NCBI GenBank assembly: GCA_933207985.1
Contig: OW240913.1
Coordinates: 272,925,036 to 272,989,035, forward strand
Reading direction: 5' to 3'
Length of the DNA: 64,000 bases
Source: Pelobates cultripes
Taxonomy: Eukaryota > Chordata > Amphibia > Anura > Pelobatidae
Part shown: positions 49,496 through 62,090 of the stretch, piece by piece
How the letters are laid out: each line of letters starts with the position of its first letter
Position numbering within the stretch: position 1 is the stretch's first letter
Program-made: the position numbers and the translations under genes
Notes under the pieces: generated by a model
Seen by the model: the letters and a program-made list of their open reading frames with translations, nothing else
The model's database searches: none
What the model was told of the DNA's origin: nothing

Positions 49496-52400
49496 CATTA
49501 AATGTCAGCAGAACCACAATCGTATTACATCATTAATACACTGCTTTGTATGCGATTTAATCATATGTATTTTTTATTATATTATTATTAGTAGTAGCTG
49601 TTATGTTTAATTTACTGGAGCAAAAATATGCATAATTTATGTTTTATTTTTTTAAATGATTAGGAGAAAATAAACCAATATTTAATGTTTTGCTAGAGTC
49701 AATAAAACAAAGCAACAAATACTGCGCATTTAGATAGGAAGTAATGTTATCAGCCTGTGAACCAGAAAATGAGATAATGCCATTCTTGTATATATTGTTG
49801 TAGCTCAGACCATGGAATTCAACATAAGTAACTCAGTCAGCACATTTCTGTAAAATGACCTAAAGTCAGATTGTGTGGGGACTAGCGGAGTAAAAGGTTT
49901 TTTTTTTCTCAGTCTGTGTAATTCAACACGATGAAAAAAAAACACGCAGTGTCATTTTACAGATTGTTTCCCTTCATTGATTCTTAATATATAGAGACTT
50001 TCAGTGAATGCTGGTGTTTATTTAGAATCCATGCATCAAACAGACTTTGCTAGCACAGTAACAAGCTATGCCCATTACACAGTTTATAGTGCGTGAAGAA
50101 CACCTGTCACTTTCCCCATGTACCTGGTACTTAGTAACTGCAGCAATTTCAGTAAAAAAGGGAGAACCACTTCTCTAGAAATTACACCATTGAACAAAAA
50201 CCGCACTGAAAACGGCCTAGAAATTGTGTGAACATTTTTTATATGCGACGGTCTGTTTTCTTTTACTTTTATATTAAAGATTTTGCAAATTCAATCACAA
50301 TCCAGTCACAGCTCAGATTGCAAATGAAGAGTAGAAATAGAAGCATTGTATTATTAATCATCTTCTCTGTATGCGTTCTTCTCTATGCTGACTGCCAGGT
50401 GCAAAGGACTTATAACATTCACTGACAGGGAGCTAGGGTGGAGGCACCCAGTTGTAAGATAAAGAGGTATATTTCTCTTTTGTTTTTCACACCTCATAAA
50501 TTCATATGTGTTAAATATAAAGGCATTCACAAATATGACATAAAAAAATCCTGTAAAGTGACAGTTCCCCTTTAAGTCTGGCGTTTATACCCTTAATTAT
50601 TCCCTTGATGTCCAATGAGTGTTGACCATCCAAATATTTGTACACAGTGCATATGCTGTGTGGGCATAAGCCATGTAAGGTCCTATCAATGGGTTTTGCT
50701 AAGTTCCAAAAGTACCCATGGCTTGACTTCATGGAATCCAACTATGGCCCCTTTCTACTGCTACTACTGTAAATTTGACATCTCAGACTTGAATCCATTA
50801 AAGCAGACCTCGTGGGAATACTGCAAAGACCCCTCAGGTGACAAGTCCACCACTATCTTTTAATTCAAATCCTTGAAGATGAGTGTGACAGGACAAGAAT
50901 GACTGGCTCATCACTTGTGATCGAATCCTGTTCCTTTAATTTATTTGTTCCTTTTATTCTGTTCAGTATATTAATGTTTTGATGGGTAAAACTAACAAAC
51001 AAGAAATACTGTAATACTGAAATAAGTAGGGAAAAACTGTTATCAGCCTATGCATTAGAAAAATAGATAATGGGTCGGGTGTTGGGTCCACAACTTGGAA
51101 TCAAGACCTGTTTCACTACATCTTTCGCCCTGTCTCCTCTGCTCAGGAGAAATAAACAAACCATTGGTATCTTCTGCTGAAGGACTGTTACGGCATTCTA
51201 CCTTCTACAGTAATATGCAAATATATAAATTATGCAGGTTAAGTATTTAGGAAGTCATATCCAATATTCTCACAGCAATGCTGATGTCAAAACTGACCTT
51301 TTGTGCCTGTATGAGAAATAGGAAAGTTGGAGTCTGTGGAAGATCCTGGCCGAGGTGAGGATCCAGGTATTCACCTGCATTAATTTATATTGCAGGCTAG
51401 ATTATATTGAAAAAGAAAAACTCAACCAAGTTACTATGTAGCAGTTGTTTCGTTGACATGTACAGTATAATGAATGTGCCATTCAATTTGCATAAAATGC
51501 TAATGTGTTACAACAGAATCTAGATACACATGGCAAGACTCCTTACTCTTCACAGTTGATGGGAAATGGCAAAACAATACTGCCTAGAATATTCTTACTT
51601 TACCATGTTCTGCTATTTCCCAAGAAATACATAAAAAGCATCTACTACTTTATCTTACATAAACTCTAGGTATAGGTAGTTTTTTTTAAAATAAGAGTTT
51701 ATTTGCCAAGCAGTGAATTGTAGTGAACTGAAAGCCAAGTTGCAAAATTAGAGAATATTTTAGAAGCAGATATTTTGGACTTAATGTTGCTGAGCTATCA
51801 CATGATTTTCTCTCGGTCACCGATCAGGATGACCAAGGGTAGTGTTTTACAGCACTCACACTGCACACGAGCGCTAAAGCAATGCAGGCAGGTAGGGATG
51901 ACGTCTCTCCTTTGTGGATTGGGACATTATGTGTGGCAAGAATTAGTTCCGGGGGTGGTGAGAGTGGAGCTTGGGGACCTATGGGACTGGAAGGGAGCTA
52001 AAGGGAGCCCTACAGGGTAAAAATGGATTAAGACTTTGTTTAAACTTTAACCTAGGGGGAGAGAAGGGCCCAGAGAATGCAAAACGATATGTAAGAGTAG
52101 CCTAGAGACCATCCTGAATTGCTGTTTGGGAAGTACAAGTACTGATTGTTACCACAGACAGATAGAAGGGTCTTGTAGGTGGAGGTATCTGCAAGGAGTC
52201 CTATACCTATCACACCTCCATCTACTTTGACATTTTACCTAGATCAGTGGAGTTACAACCTTACAAATATATCAATCCTCGGTACATGTAACAGAACATG
52301 TGAATTCCACATCCTTTACTGCCTTCTCTTGTAGGCCCTGGATAGGGGTCATCTGTGGGTAGTAAAGGGCCGTCAAGGATTATAGAAAATGTATGTGTTC

Positions 52401-52846
52401 CCCATGAAGGGCTGTTGCTCTTTGACTTTCAGTTGTGACCCCTCCTTCCTCATCAGTGGACCCTGGAGTGCAGGCTAATGTAGTGTGCCTTCTTCTATGA
52501 TATCACCAATAGAGTTGGTAAAGAAACACTGGAAGATGTAGCAGGTAGAATGCAGGTGCCTGACCCAGCCCTATATGGATGCAGGACTGGACTGATCTAC
52601 TAAATAGTCATGTTTTTACATGCAGTGCTTAAAAATCACACATTTGATGTTCTTCCATAAATTCCTAGAGACATCACTGGCCTCTCTGAGAGAGCCCTTT
52701 TGTGAGTGGGACAGTTGAATAACTGATACAATCTTATTTAGCACTTATACTCAAACGATGTGATGACTGGTGCTGCTCCGGGTCATCACATCGTTATGAG
52801 TTGCATATGCCATAAACAGAGTGAATTGATACACAAAACCGATATA
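49496..52846. other. Intergenic, no gene recognised
   Basis: AT-rich. About 50390-50460 repeats the unnamed segment at 37150. About 50560-50580 has a lone MITE-like end (CAGTTCCCCTTTAAG). The readings at 51775-52020 and elsewhere have no recognisable family. Confidence 0.45.
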
Positions 52847-54409
52847 CAGGGAGTGCAGAATTATTAGGCAAATGAGTATTTTGACCACATCATCCTCTTT
52901 ATGCATGTTGTCTTACTCCAAGCTGTATAGGCTCGAAAGCCTACTACCAATTAAGCATATTAGGTGATGTGCATCTCTGTAATGAGAAGGGGTGTGGTCT
53001 AATGACATCAACACCCTATATCAGGTGTGCATAATTATTAGGCAACTTCCTTTCCTTTGGCAAAATGGGTCAAAAGAAGGACTTGACAGGCTCAGAAAAG
53101 TCAAAAATAGTGAGATATCTTGCAGAGGGATGCAGCACTCTTAAAATTGCAAAGCTTCTGAAGCGTGATCATCGAACAATCAAGCGTTTCATTCAAAATA
53201 GTCAACAGGGTCGCAAGAAGCGTGTGGAAAAACCAAGGCGCAAAATAACTGCCCATGAACTGAGAAAAGTCAAGCGTGCAGCTGCCACGATGCCACTTGC
53301 CACCAGTTTGGCCATATTTCAGAGCTGCAACATCACTGGAGTGCCCAAAAGCACAAGGTGTGCAATACTCAGAGACATGGCCAAGGTAAAAAAGGCTGAA
53401 AGACGACCACCACTGAACAAGACACACAAGCTGAAACGTCAAGACTGGGCCAAGAAATATCTCAAGACTGATTTTTCTAAGGTTTTATGGACTGATGAAA
53501 TGAGAGTGAGTCTTGATGGGCCAGATGGATGGGCCCGTGGCTGGATTGGTAAAGGGCAGAGAGCTCCAGTCCCACTCAGACGCCAGCAAGGTGGAGGTGG
53601 AGTACTGGTTTGGGCTGGTATCATCAAAGATGAGCTTGTGGGGCCTTTTCGGGTTGAGGATGGAGTCAAGCTCAACTCCCAGTCCTACTGCCAGTTCCTG
53701 GAAGACACCTTCTTCAAGCAGTGGTACAGGAAGAAGTCTGCATCCTTCAAGAAAAACATGATTTTCATGCAGGACAATGCTCCATCACACGCGTCCAAGT
53801 ACTCCACAGCGTGGCTGGCAAGAAAGGGTATAAAAGAAGAAAATCTAATGACATGGCCTCCTTGTTCACCTGATCTGAACCCCATTGAGAACCTGTGGTC
53901 CATCATCAAATGTGAGATTTACAAGGAGGGAAAACAGTACACCTCTCTGAACAGTGTCTGGGAGGCTGTGGTTGCTGCTGCACGCAATGTTGATGGTGAA
54001 CAGATCAAAACACTGACAGAATCCATGGATGGCAGGCTTTTGAGTGTCCTTGCAAAGAAAGGTGGCTATATTGGTCACTGATTTGTTTTTGTTTTGTTTT
54101 TGAATGTCAGAAATGTATATTTGTGAATGTTGAGATGTTATATTGGTTTCACTGGTAATAATAAATAATTGAAATGGGTATATATTTGTTTTTTGTTAAG
54201 TTGCCTAATAATTATGCACAGTAATAGTCACCTGCACACACAGATATCCCCCTAACATAGCTAAAACTAAAACAAAACTAAAAACTACTTCCAAAAATAT
54301 TCAGCTTTGATATTAATGAGTTTTTTGGGTTCATTGAGAACATGGTTGTTGTTCAATAATAAAATTAATCCTCAAAAATACAACTTGCCTAATAATTCTG
54401 CACTCCCTG
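52847..54409 (+). mobile_element. Tc1-family transposon, apparently intact
   Basis: 1563 bp with TA on both sides (52845-52846, 54410-54411). The 25-bp termini at 52847-52871 and 54385-54409 are perfect inverted repeats beginning CAGGGAGTGCAGAATTATTA. A second pair of related motifs, TGCATAATTATTAGGCAACT near 53025 and its reverse near 54200, gives an IR/DR layout as in Sleeping Beauty-type elements. The transposase ORF is intact. Confidence 0.93.
53065..54081 (+). CDS. Tc1/mariner transposase, DD37E, 338 aa, intact
   Basis: Cut-and-paste transposase acting at TA in the nucleus. Residues 8-45 (LTGSEKSKIVRYLAEGCSTL and on to KRFIQ) form the first helix-turn-helix of the paired-like DNA-binding domain. 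A basic linker (RKKRVEKPRRK, 50-60) and the second helix-turn-helix follow. Catalytic residues are D144 in LWTDEMRV, D237 in MQDNAPSH and E275 in LNPIENLW; there are 37 residues between the last two, so it is DD37E, the spacing described for the TRT group of Tc1-like elements. The length is typical. No stop, frameshift or lost catalytic residue, and the ends are perfect, so it could be active. Confidence 0.94.
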   Translation: MGQKKDLTGSEKSKIVRYLAEGCSTLKIAKLLKRDHRTIKRFIQNSQQGRKKRVEKPRRKITAHELRKVKRAAATMPLATSLAIFQSCNITGVPKSTRCAILRDMAKVKKAERRPPLNKTHKLKRQDWAKKYLKTDFSKVLWTDEMRVSLDGPDGWARGWIGKGQRAPVPLRRQQGGGGVLVWAGIIKDELVGPFRVEDGVKLNSQSYCQFLEDTFFKQWYRKKSASFKKNMIFMQDNAPSHASKYSTAWLARKGIKEENLMTWPPCSPDLNPIENLWSIIKCEIYKEGKQYTSLNSVWEAVVAAARNVDGEQIKTLTESMDGRLLSVLAKKGGYIGH

Positions 54410-54411
54410 TA

Positions 54412-57173
54412 TAGTACATTTTACGTCCTGCCCCCTCAACACATTTTCTTATGCCGGTTAATTATTCATTTTGCTTGACATGTTGCAAAATTATTTTAGT
54501 GTTTCTAACGATTAATTGCAAACAGGATAAAGAAACACTGTGTAATTTGTTCTTAAAAAGGAAATGATTTCTTAACATCAATTACACATCGTCACATTTC
54601 TAAATTATATGGAGCAAAATAATTTCTGTGAATTTTGTTTTGCTAGGTTCTGGATACTTCTACAATCACTTGCTTTCTAGCTTTGAGAGGTAGGCTCGGC
54701 TTCCCTTGTGCATGCATAAAATATCACAGAATGAGCTACATGTTTTGTGAATTGCTTGCACATGTCAACATTAGTATTTTCAGTTGTTTTCCTTGGGCCT
54801 TCCAACCTCTGCTTCTAAGAGCTAATCCAGCATGTGGTAACAGAAATGGGCTCTTTAACCCTTTAAAAAAGAGGCACTAAAAAGGAAAGCTTCCACCCAA
54901 AGAGAAATGTAAATTATTACATTCCATAATAAGACTGAATACTGAAGGTACCAGAAGGAACCAGAAGAGGAGAATATGTCAGTCTGACTCGTTTTAAGTT
55001 CAATCTATGACAAAATGTTTGAAACGGGGTGCACCCACTATAGATATGGATTACTCATATTCCAGTTTTGCCAAAACCAGTGATAAAAGTAAAAAAAAAA
55101 AACAGTTTGTCCAGCTACCCTTCATGCAGTCTTTCTTCATTGGTGACCAAAACACATAATGTTTCGACCTTTGTTGACCCATTGGGGAGACCAAGACACA
55201 CACAACAGAACAGAAACACAAGTTTTCCTTGATACCCACAGTGTTCGATTTTATCATAGAATAATGGATTCATTTTTTTTACAGCACCCTTCAGGTAGAG
55301 GAGTTCCTTTTTCCATTGGTCTATCTTGAGGGTACCAACAACCTATTGCTGTTACTGCTTCTGGAGATCTCAAACAAAGTCCACCTGAGTCCTGGAAACA
55401 CAGAACAAAGTAAAACCTTTGGATCAAGTCAGGATTAGGCAACAGCCTCCGAGCTTTTTATTTGTCTTTAACTCCCAATTTAGGATGGCAGGATGCCCAA
55501 ACTCAAGACAGCACTAATGCAATCCAAAATGTAAGCTGCTACCAAGTGTAACATACGTGTTAATAACTAAGTAGCTTGAGTGCATATAAAAAAAAACAAA
55601 ATAAAAGTCTTTGTTTTTGTAGGAATGAATATATTATAGAACATTATAACGTTAAACACCCTAAAGAATGGCAATCAAATAAACATTTTGTATAACAAAA
55701 GTTTAGTGAGTAACATTCGTTTAATATTTTTATATATATATTTAAACACTCGAAGAAAACCCGGCCACAACATAGTGACCTAATTTCCAGTTTGGTCGGT
55801 TTCACTGGGGAGATCATGTGTTAAAAGATGTCTAGTTTTTGCTAAGCAACAGTCTGGCTTTTATCTGTGGGACCAGTATCCATAGAGATAGGAACTATTA
55901 CATAATGTATGAGTCTAACCTGGGAGTCTGCTTTCAGGAATACATGTCCAGCGCATATATAGAGATAGTTTTACTATTCGCTGCTATCTACCTCTCTAGT
56001 TTTCTTGGAAACTACATTCTAGTTCTTATTGTCCCTTAACGCAAAAGTTATTTTATTTACAGCATTTTAAAATAAAACACAACATTTGCAAAACATAATC
56101 TAATTATTCATTCACTCACTCATACATGCAGAGACACTCAAGTGAGTACTTTTGCAGACATTGAATAAAACAAACACTTGCGCACAGTCACTTACTAACA
56201 CACCTACAGACCCACACACACATTACTTATAATTTGTTATCCTATTTCTCCATCTTGCCCCTCACTTTACTCAAGTAGGTAGAGAGAGCGTATTGTCCTG
56301 ACTCTCTGGTGTCTAGTGTTAGGGAGAGATGTGCACTTTTAGCTGCTGAAGATTAGCATGCAGCATGTCCTGGAGTATGACATCACATTTCAGTAATCAC
56401 TGTGTGTCTCATTATTACTAAGCAAAACCAATGGGTTTCAGAGGTAGGATACATATGTGCAATTTATTTAGGAAAGGAACACTACAAAATCCGACCTTTT
56501 GTACCCATGGATTTTGCTTTGCATTCTACCTATTGAGAGGTTGTGGGCCTCGACTATGGAGTACCGGGAGATGCATTGGTCCCTATACCTTTTTCACAAG
56601 AGTGCCACGCCATTCAACTTCTGTCTCAATGTTACAGTCATTAATTCATTCTATGTTGAAGTTGCTGGATGCCAGGTTAGCACTATAAACTGCATATAAA
56701 TATGTCATTGTGAGCTCCACGTCACTGCCTTGTTCACATTACCTCCCAAAATATAGGGTCAGTGGATTAAGAGACAATGGGCTTGGAGATTTTGGTGGGC
56801 TTAATACCGAAACTTTTTTTAAATCGAAAGACTAAGATAACAGGAGTGACTATTGAATATGAGAACAGGAGAGCAAGCAACCAGTCTCTTATATTTGTTT
56901 TGGCCTGCATTTTGCTCTTTGTTTAAATGTCACTTAAAGATGAATAACTTCCCTATTATCACTATCATATGCAGACTATGCGTGGACTTATCAGAAAAGT
57001 AGAAAAAATATTTGAGAGAAAAACATAACAGACGTGTTTATAATTTACATATTATTCAAAAACTCGCACAACAATGGCCAACGTGTAAACCACACGTCAC
57101 CAGTTCATTACAAGTCAAAGTCATACTTTAATAACTTTGTATGCTTTATTGCATTGATTACATTTATTTTGCT
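54412..57173. other. Intergenic, nothing firmly recognised
   Basis: AT-rich. About 55110-55210 (GACCAAAACACATAATGTTT and CGACCTTTGTTGACC) resembles an unnamed dispersed repeat. No coding sequence supported. Confidence 0.4.
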
Positions 57174-57774
57174 TTAAAGGGACACTATAGTCACCAGAAC
57201 AAATGCAGCTTAATGTAGTTGTTCTGGTGAGTATAGTCAGTCCCTGCATGCTTTTTTTTTTGCTGTAAACACTGTCTTTTCAGAGAAAAGGCAGTATTTA
57301 CATTTCAGCCTATGGACACCTCTAGTAGCCACTCCTCAGATGGCAACTAGACGTGTTTCTTGGGTTGCAAAACTGACATTCAGTGTCTCCACCCTCTGCA
57401 TAGATACACTGAACTTTCCTCATAGAGATGCATTGATTCAATGCATCTCTCTGAGAAGATGCTGATTGGCCAGGGTGGTGTTTGGCTCCACCCCCTGGCC
57501 AGCCTCCTTGGTTGAAATGATCAGAATTGAAAATCTCAGCCAATCCAATGCTTTCATATGGGAAAGCATTGTGATTGTCTGAGATTATCACTTCTAATGA
57601 TGTCAGCCAAAGAAGTGGATTGGGGATGGAGCCAGCACCAGCAGACAGGAAGAAAGGTAAGATTTTACTCTATTTGCATGGGGTAATGGGGGTACCAGAG
57701 GGGTAAAAAGGGTTTTTAAGACAATAGGGTCAGGAATACATGTTTGTGTTCCTGACCCTCTAGTGTTCCTTTGA
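57174..57774 (+). mobile_element. TTAA MITE, subfamily A
   Basis: 601 bp. The left TTAAAGGGACACTATAGTCA is intact; the right end is TCTAGTGTTCCTTTGA, with TTAA mutated to TTGA. Internal palindromes as in 13678-14236. Confidence 0.8.
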
Positions 57775-58718
57775 ATTGCCCTCTCCGAATTTAGGAGTTT
57801 GAAGTGCCCAGAGTCAGATTAACCAGAAGGTTATCTAGGGTCCAGGGGCTGGCCAGGGACTAGTAATTTGTCATTTGTTTGACCCCATTTACAGCACTAT
57901 GTGAAAAATTAAGGGTAGCAATCAGAAATCTGCCTCATGCACTGTGTTCTTTTGATGCTTCTCTGAAAGTGCCCCATGTTCCCCTGACTTCTCCTTGTGT
58001 AGATCTGACTCATTCCCAGTCATACTATATTTAGATTAAGCTTTTATTTAAAGCATCTCTAATTTTCCCACAGAAGAACGTAGTTTATCACTTGTTAGAA
58101 TCCTCATGGGATAAGTCTCTATCCAATGTCATTATTTGTTTGTGAAATCCTGCTCTCTTGAAGCTGCTAAACAACAAGTAATGTATCAACGTCTACCAGT
58201 GTCAAGACTCCCAGATGGCATGGCAACATAGAAATCACTCCCTCTGTGATGCAGATGGGATGAAGTGTGTGATGTCTCTGATTTGTGAAGCTTGACGGGA
58301 TGCAAATATATCTAACAGCCAGAAGCATCCAAGCATTAAGACATGTGGTGAGTCGTTGACAAAAAGGAATGGCTGGAATCAGGGGCTTAAAATGTGAAGT
58401 CCACTGCTACGAGCCAGGACTTAAAAGTTAATCATCACTACAAGCCAAAGTATATTGATCAGGGATTAATTACTACTCAAATGGCTTACATTTTCACTCA
58501 CCAAAAGCTAGTGGCGAGTAGAGATTTTTTTTTAAGCTCTAGTTGAGGCTTAAGGGCAGGTTTTTTCTTTCTTCCTTCACTTGCCTCAGGGCTGACACAG
58601 TTTAAAGTGTGGGCCCCCTGGGCCCACCCCCCGAGTCTGCCCCCGGGCGCCAGTTCTGAGTCCGCCCACAAGGATGCCCTGTGTGATGTGTAAAATGGAT
58701 ACAGATTGCACATTTGTA
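57775..58718. other. Intergenic, nothing recognised
   Basis: No gene or named repeat seen. A short GC-rich block is at about 58600-58670. Confidence 0.4.
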
Positions 58719-58734
58719 TAATGGATGTAGTTTT

Positions 58735-60671
58735 TTTTTTATTATTATTTATTTATTTTTGAGTCGACACTGAATGCGGCATAGCAAAATCCAGCGGCTC
58801 ACGCAGGGGCCGATTACAAGGCAGTTTTACTTGGCATACAACAGTGTTTAAATGTTTTATAGGTTAGGAGACATTGGTTTTTTGCCGCTCTGTGTCGGTT
58901 TCAATATTGAGGGGCAGTTCTTGCCCGTACATAAAATACAAAAAAACACAAAAAACAAAAAACACAACAGTGCAACACAATAAAGTAATATACAATAACC
59001 TCTGAGTGTTTAATACAGATTTCACAGCGCTTTCCAACCGACTCACATTGGGTACATAGAGTCTATTTTCGCTGTTCTGCGTGGAGCAGTACTGATTTGT
59101 GTGATGTCGGTTATGTGCTCTGGGCAATGTCGTGAATCCGTCGGCGTCGTGTCATGGTGGGTTTGCTATCGTTTTAGGGTTGTGTCCGTCGGTTACTGCC
59201 ATGGTCGCCCCGTCCTATGGGCCATCCCAAGTCGGGGTCTGGTTTGGTCGCGGATAACGGTGCCCTGTCATATTTTCTTGTGGCCGTGGGGAGCTTCGTA
59301 GAGAAGCCATAGTGACGGGTCGTGCGTTGTCAGTGGTCACTGTGCTGTACTTTTAAGCCGTTATACCACTTTGTAGATGTAGTGTAACTTGTTGGTTTGG
59401 TGTTTGTGTGGGTTCTACCTGGTGTCTGATTGGTAGTATTTTAGGGCTTTATATGTAGCGTTTACTGTCATCCCCCAATCTCCCTGTCTACAGGTGGAGG
59501 GGGGAGCTGAGAAAAATAAAAGGGGGGGAGGGGAGGGATGGGGAACGCTGTTCGATGGGGCGTGCGGCGGATCCAGGCCCTTCCAAGGCCTCTGTCTTTG
59601 TCCTGCTTATGTAAGTTTAGTCGTCGAGATAGTCTTCCCAAGGTTGCCATATTTTATGAAATGATTTCTCCGTGTTCCTAATTTGGACTGTGAGTTTGTC
59701 TATCAAATGTGTATCTTTAACTTTAACTATCACGTCATCGTCTGTGGGTAACGTGGGCTTAAGCCACGCCTGGGCTAGAGCCCTTCTGGCCGCTAGTGTG
59801 ATTTTATTATAGAGCTGTTGTTCTTTTCTGGGGAGGCCGTCTATGGGCTTGGACAGTAGGACCGACCATGGGTCTAGATCTATACGTTTCTTCAGCACGT
59901 CAGTTAGTAGTGTCTGTATGCGCTTCCAGTATTTTTTTAGTTCTGGGCATTCCCACCACATGTGCACAAAGGTGCCTTTACCTCCACAGCCCTTCCAACA
60001 TGTGTCTGTCGTGGTTTTCCCCATTCTGTGTAGCTGCACAGGTGTAGTGTACCATCTCATGAGCATTTTATATGACTGTTCTTGGTGCAGTACACAGATT
60101 GAGGTTTTAGCTGTCTCCTCCCAAATGTCCACCCAGTCCTCTCCTTCCAATGTCACCCCCAGGTCCGCCTCCCATTGGCCAATGTATCGTGGGTCTTTAG
60201 CTGGGGCGCTGAGTTGTGCGTATATAGTGGTTATTAAGCCCTTTTGTACGGTTTCGGCGTTACATAATTGTTCATAGAACGTCATTGGGGTGTGGGCAGC
60301 TTTTTTGACCTCCGGGGTTTTGGCGAAGTCTCGTATTTGGATATGGCGAAATACATCTTTTGTGGTCAGGGGCACTAAGGTTTTCAGGCTATCGAACGTT
60401 CTGAAGGAGTCCCCCTCATACATATGGCCATACCTCTGCATCCCCGTACTCTCTATGCCCCTAAAATCTCGTGCGCTCAGCCCGGGTTCAAACGCTTTAT
60501 TCCTCAGATATGGGGTTAGTGGTGAGGGTGTGTGTTTAAGTGCATATTTGGTGGCTGTACTGTCCCAAATTCGTATGGAATTTAGGATTGCCGGGCAGGT
60601 GGTCCGTAGGGCAGGTCTGTCTTGTCTGGGCACCCATATCCAGAATTGTGGGAGATCGGTGCTCATTAATT
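58735..60671 (-). mobile_element. 5'-truncated L1 insertion with 16-bp target duplication
   Basis: Flanked by TAATGGATGTAGTTTT at 58719-58734 and 60672-60687. On the minus strand it begins inside ORF2, has about 880 bp of 3' UTR (59616-58735), and ends in an A-rich tail (AAATAAATAATAATAA type). It interrupts a TG-rich minisatellite. Confidence 0.88.
59617..60666 (-). CDS. L1 ORF2 C-terminal fragment, 349 codons open
   Basis: C-terminal part of an L1 ORF2 protein (endonuclease/RT enzyme), downstream of the RT domain. The open reading contains the C-terminal knuckle CWKGCGGKGTFVHMWWECP with C223, C227, H235 and C240, followed by LKKYWKRIQTLLTDVLKKR and an end KSFHKIWQPWEDYLDD, matching the conserved C-terminus of amphibian and fish L1. 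The endonuclease and RT are missing because the insertion is 5' truncated, so the first ATG is not a true start. The absence of any stop in 349 codons indicates a young insertion. It is not a functional gene. Confidence 0.85.
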   Translation of the reverse strand: MSTDLPQFWIWVPRQDRPALRTTCPAILNSIRIWDSTATKYALKHTPSPLTPYLRNKAFEPGLSARDFRGIESTGMQRYGHMYEGDSFRTFDSLKTLVPLTTKDVFRHIQIRDFAKTPEVKKAAHTPMTFYEQLCNAETVQKGLITTIYAQLSAPAKDPRYIGQWEADLGVTLEGEDWVDIWEETAKTSICVLHQEQSYKMLMRWYTTPVQLHRMGKTTTDTCWKGCGGKGTFVHMWWECPELKKYWKRIQTLLTDVLKKRIDLDPWSVLLSKPIDGLPRKEQQLYNKITLAARRALAQAWLKPTLPTDDDVIVKVKDTHLIDKLTVQIRNTEKSFHKIWQPWEDYLDD

Positions 60672-60684
60672 TAATGGATGTAGT

Positions 60685-61110
60685 TTTGTGTGTTTTAGAT
60701 AAAGTGTGTGTTTGTGTAGTGAATGCAGAATGTTTATATTGTGTTTTTAGTGTGTATGGGGAATGCTGTGTGTGTTTGTGCTGTGGTTTAAGTGTGTGTA
60801 TGGTGAATGAAGTGTGTGTTTGTGTTGTGGTTTAAGTGTGTGTATGGTGAATGCAGTGTGTGTTTGTTTTGTGGTTTTAGTTTGTGTATGTTGAATGCAG
60901 TGTGTGTGTTGTGGTTTTAGTGTGCGTATAGTGAATGCAGTGTGTGTTTGTATTGTAGTTTTAGTGTGCGTATGGTGAATGCAGTGCGTGTTTGCGTTGT
61001 GGTTTTAGTGTGTGTATGGTGAATGCAGTGTGTCTTTGTGTTGTGGTTTTTATGTATGTATGGTGAATGCAGTGTGTCTTTGTGTTGTGGTTTTAGTGTG
61101 TGTATGGTGT
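60685..61110 (+). repeat. TG-rich minisatellite, ~49-bp unit
   Basis: About eight imperfect copies of a unit containing TATGGTGAATGCAGTGTGTG and TTTGTGTTGTGGTTTTAGTG. Its left edge is the L1 insertion site. Readings on either strand here are repeat artefacts. Confidence 0.9.
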
Positions 61111-62090
61111 ACATTTTGAGAAAACCTTAAAGGTGAAACGCGTAAATGGTTGTAATAAGTGTATTTTAGTCAATAAAAGTTATTTTTGGTTACCCTTCAT
61201 TATAGGACCAATTCTATACTTATTTTTATTGTACTTTATACACTTTTTATTTATTTATTTTTTTACTCCTGGCATTTTTATATCATATCATTATTTTTAT
61301 ACTACTTAATTATTTTTATTTTATTTTATTTCCTATTATACTTTTATTATTCCACTTTTTACTGCTGAAGTGTATCCCGTCCAAAGAAATCCTGAGGTGG
61401 GGATTATTCCACCAGCGCTGTGGCAATAGACCAGTTCCTGTCTGCTCTATTTTTGTAAGTATAACTTATTCTAACATATTATTGTGTTGTTCATACTGAG
61501 AGCGCTATTTGCTGTTTTATATATCTCGTGGACATCTACTATCCAATACCGGAGAGGCGGACCTATCTCCCAAGCATAAACGAATAACGCACATCTGAGT
61601 AGGTCCTAGCCTACACCAAAGAAATCTCAAGCCGGACGGACGGACCAACCATTTAAGCATATCCGATAGTGGGGATTAAACCACTAAGTGCCTCTTCTCC
61701 TAGAGCTGGTTAGAGCTCCAACAAATGTGAGTGAAATACCTTTCCTTTGAATATATACCACATTTTGGACATACAATATTTCACCATTGGAAGCTTTTTT
61801 CTCTTATTTTTTGTCTTCACATATATGGACTACCTACCATAAGGACGGAGCAACACTTGAGGACTTATATTAAATTACTGCACATCAGTGAGACTGTTTT
61901 AATTTATATTCTTATTTATTCGGATGAACTTTAATTGTTTTTATCTTTATTATTTATTTTATTCATATATTACTTTTTTACTCATTTTTGTCAAAGCGCA
62001 GCCCTTAACTCCTCTTTTTGTACCTTCTTGTTTCTAAAAGGGTTTCGTGAGGGATTCCCTTTTTAGGGTTGCTGCTCAATTGATGAAAGA
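61111..62090 (+). mobile_element. Probable Penelope-type terminal region
   Basis: Starts with the hairpin module TTGAGAAAACCTTAAAGGTG, then AAACGCGTAAATGG, followed by a long AT-rich tail and CAATAAAAG. It is similar in layout to, and oriented opposite from, the region at 62091-63255. No protein frame; the assignment rests on the module and position. Confidence 0.35.

Noticed and set aside
53101..53442. Minus-strand readings opposite the Tc1 transposase
   Set aside because: They are antisense shadows of the intact transposase.
59843..60277. + strand 144-codon reading
   Set aside because: It lies opposite the L1 ORF2 frame and has no recognisable domain.
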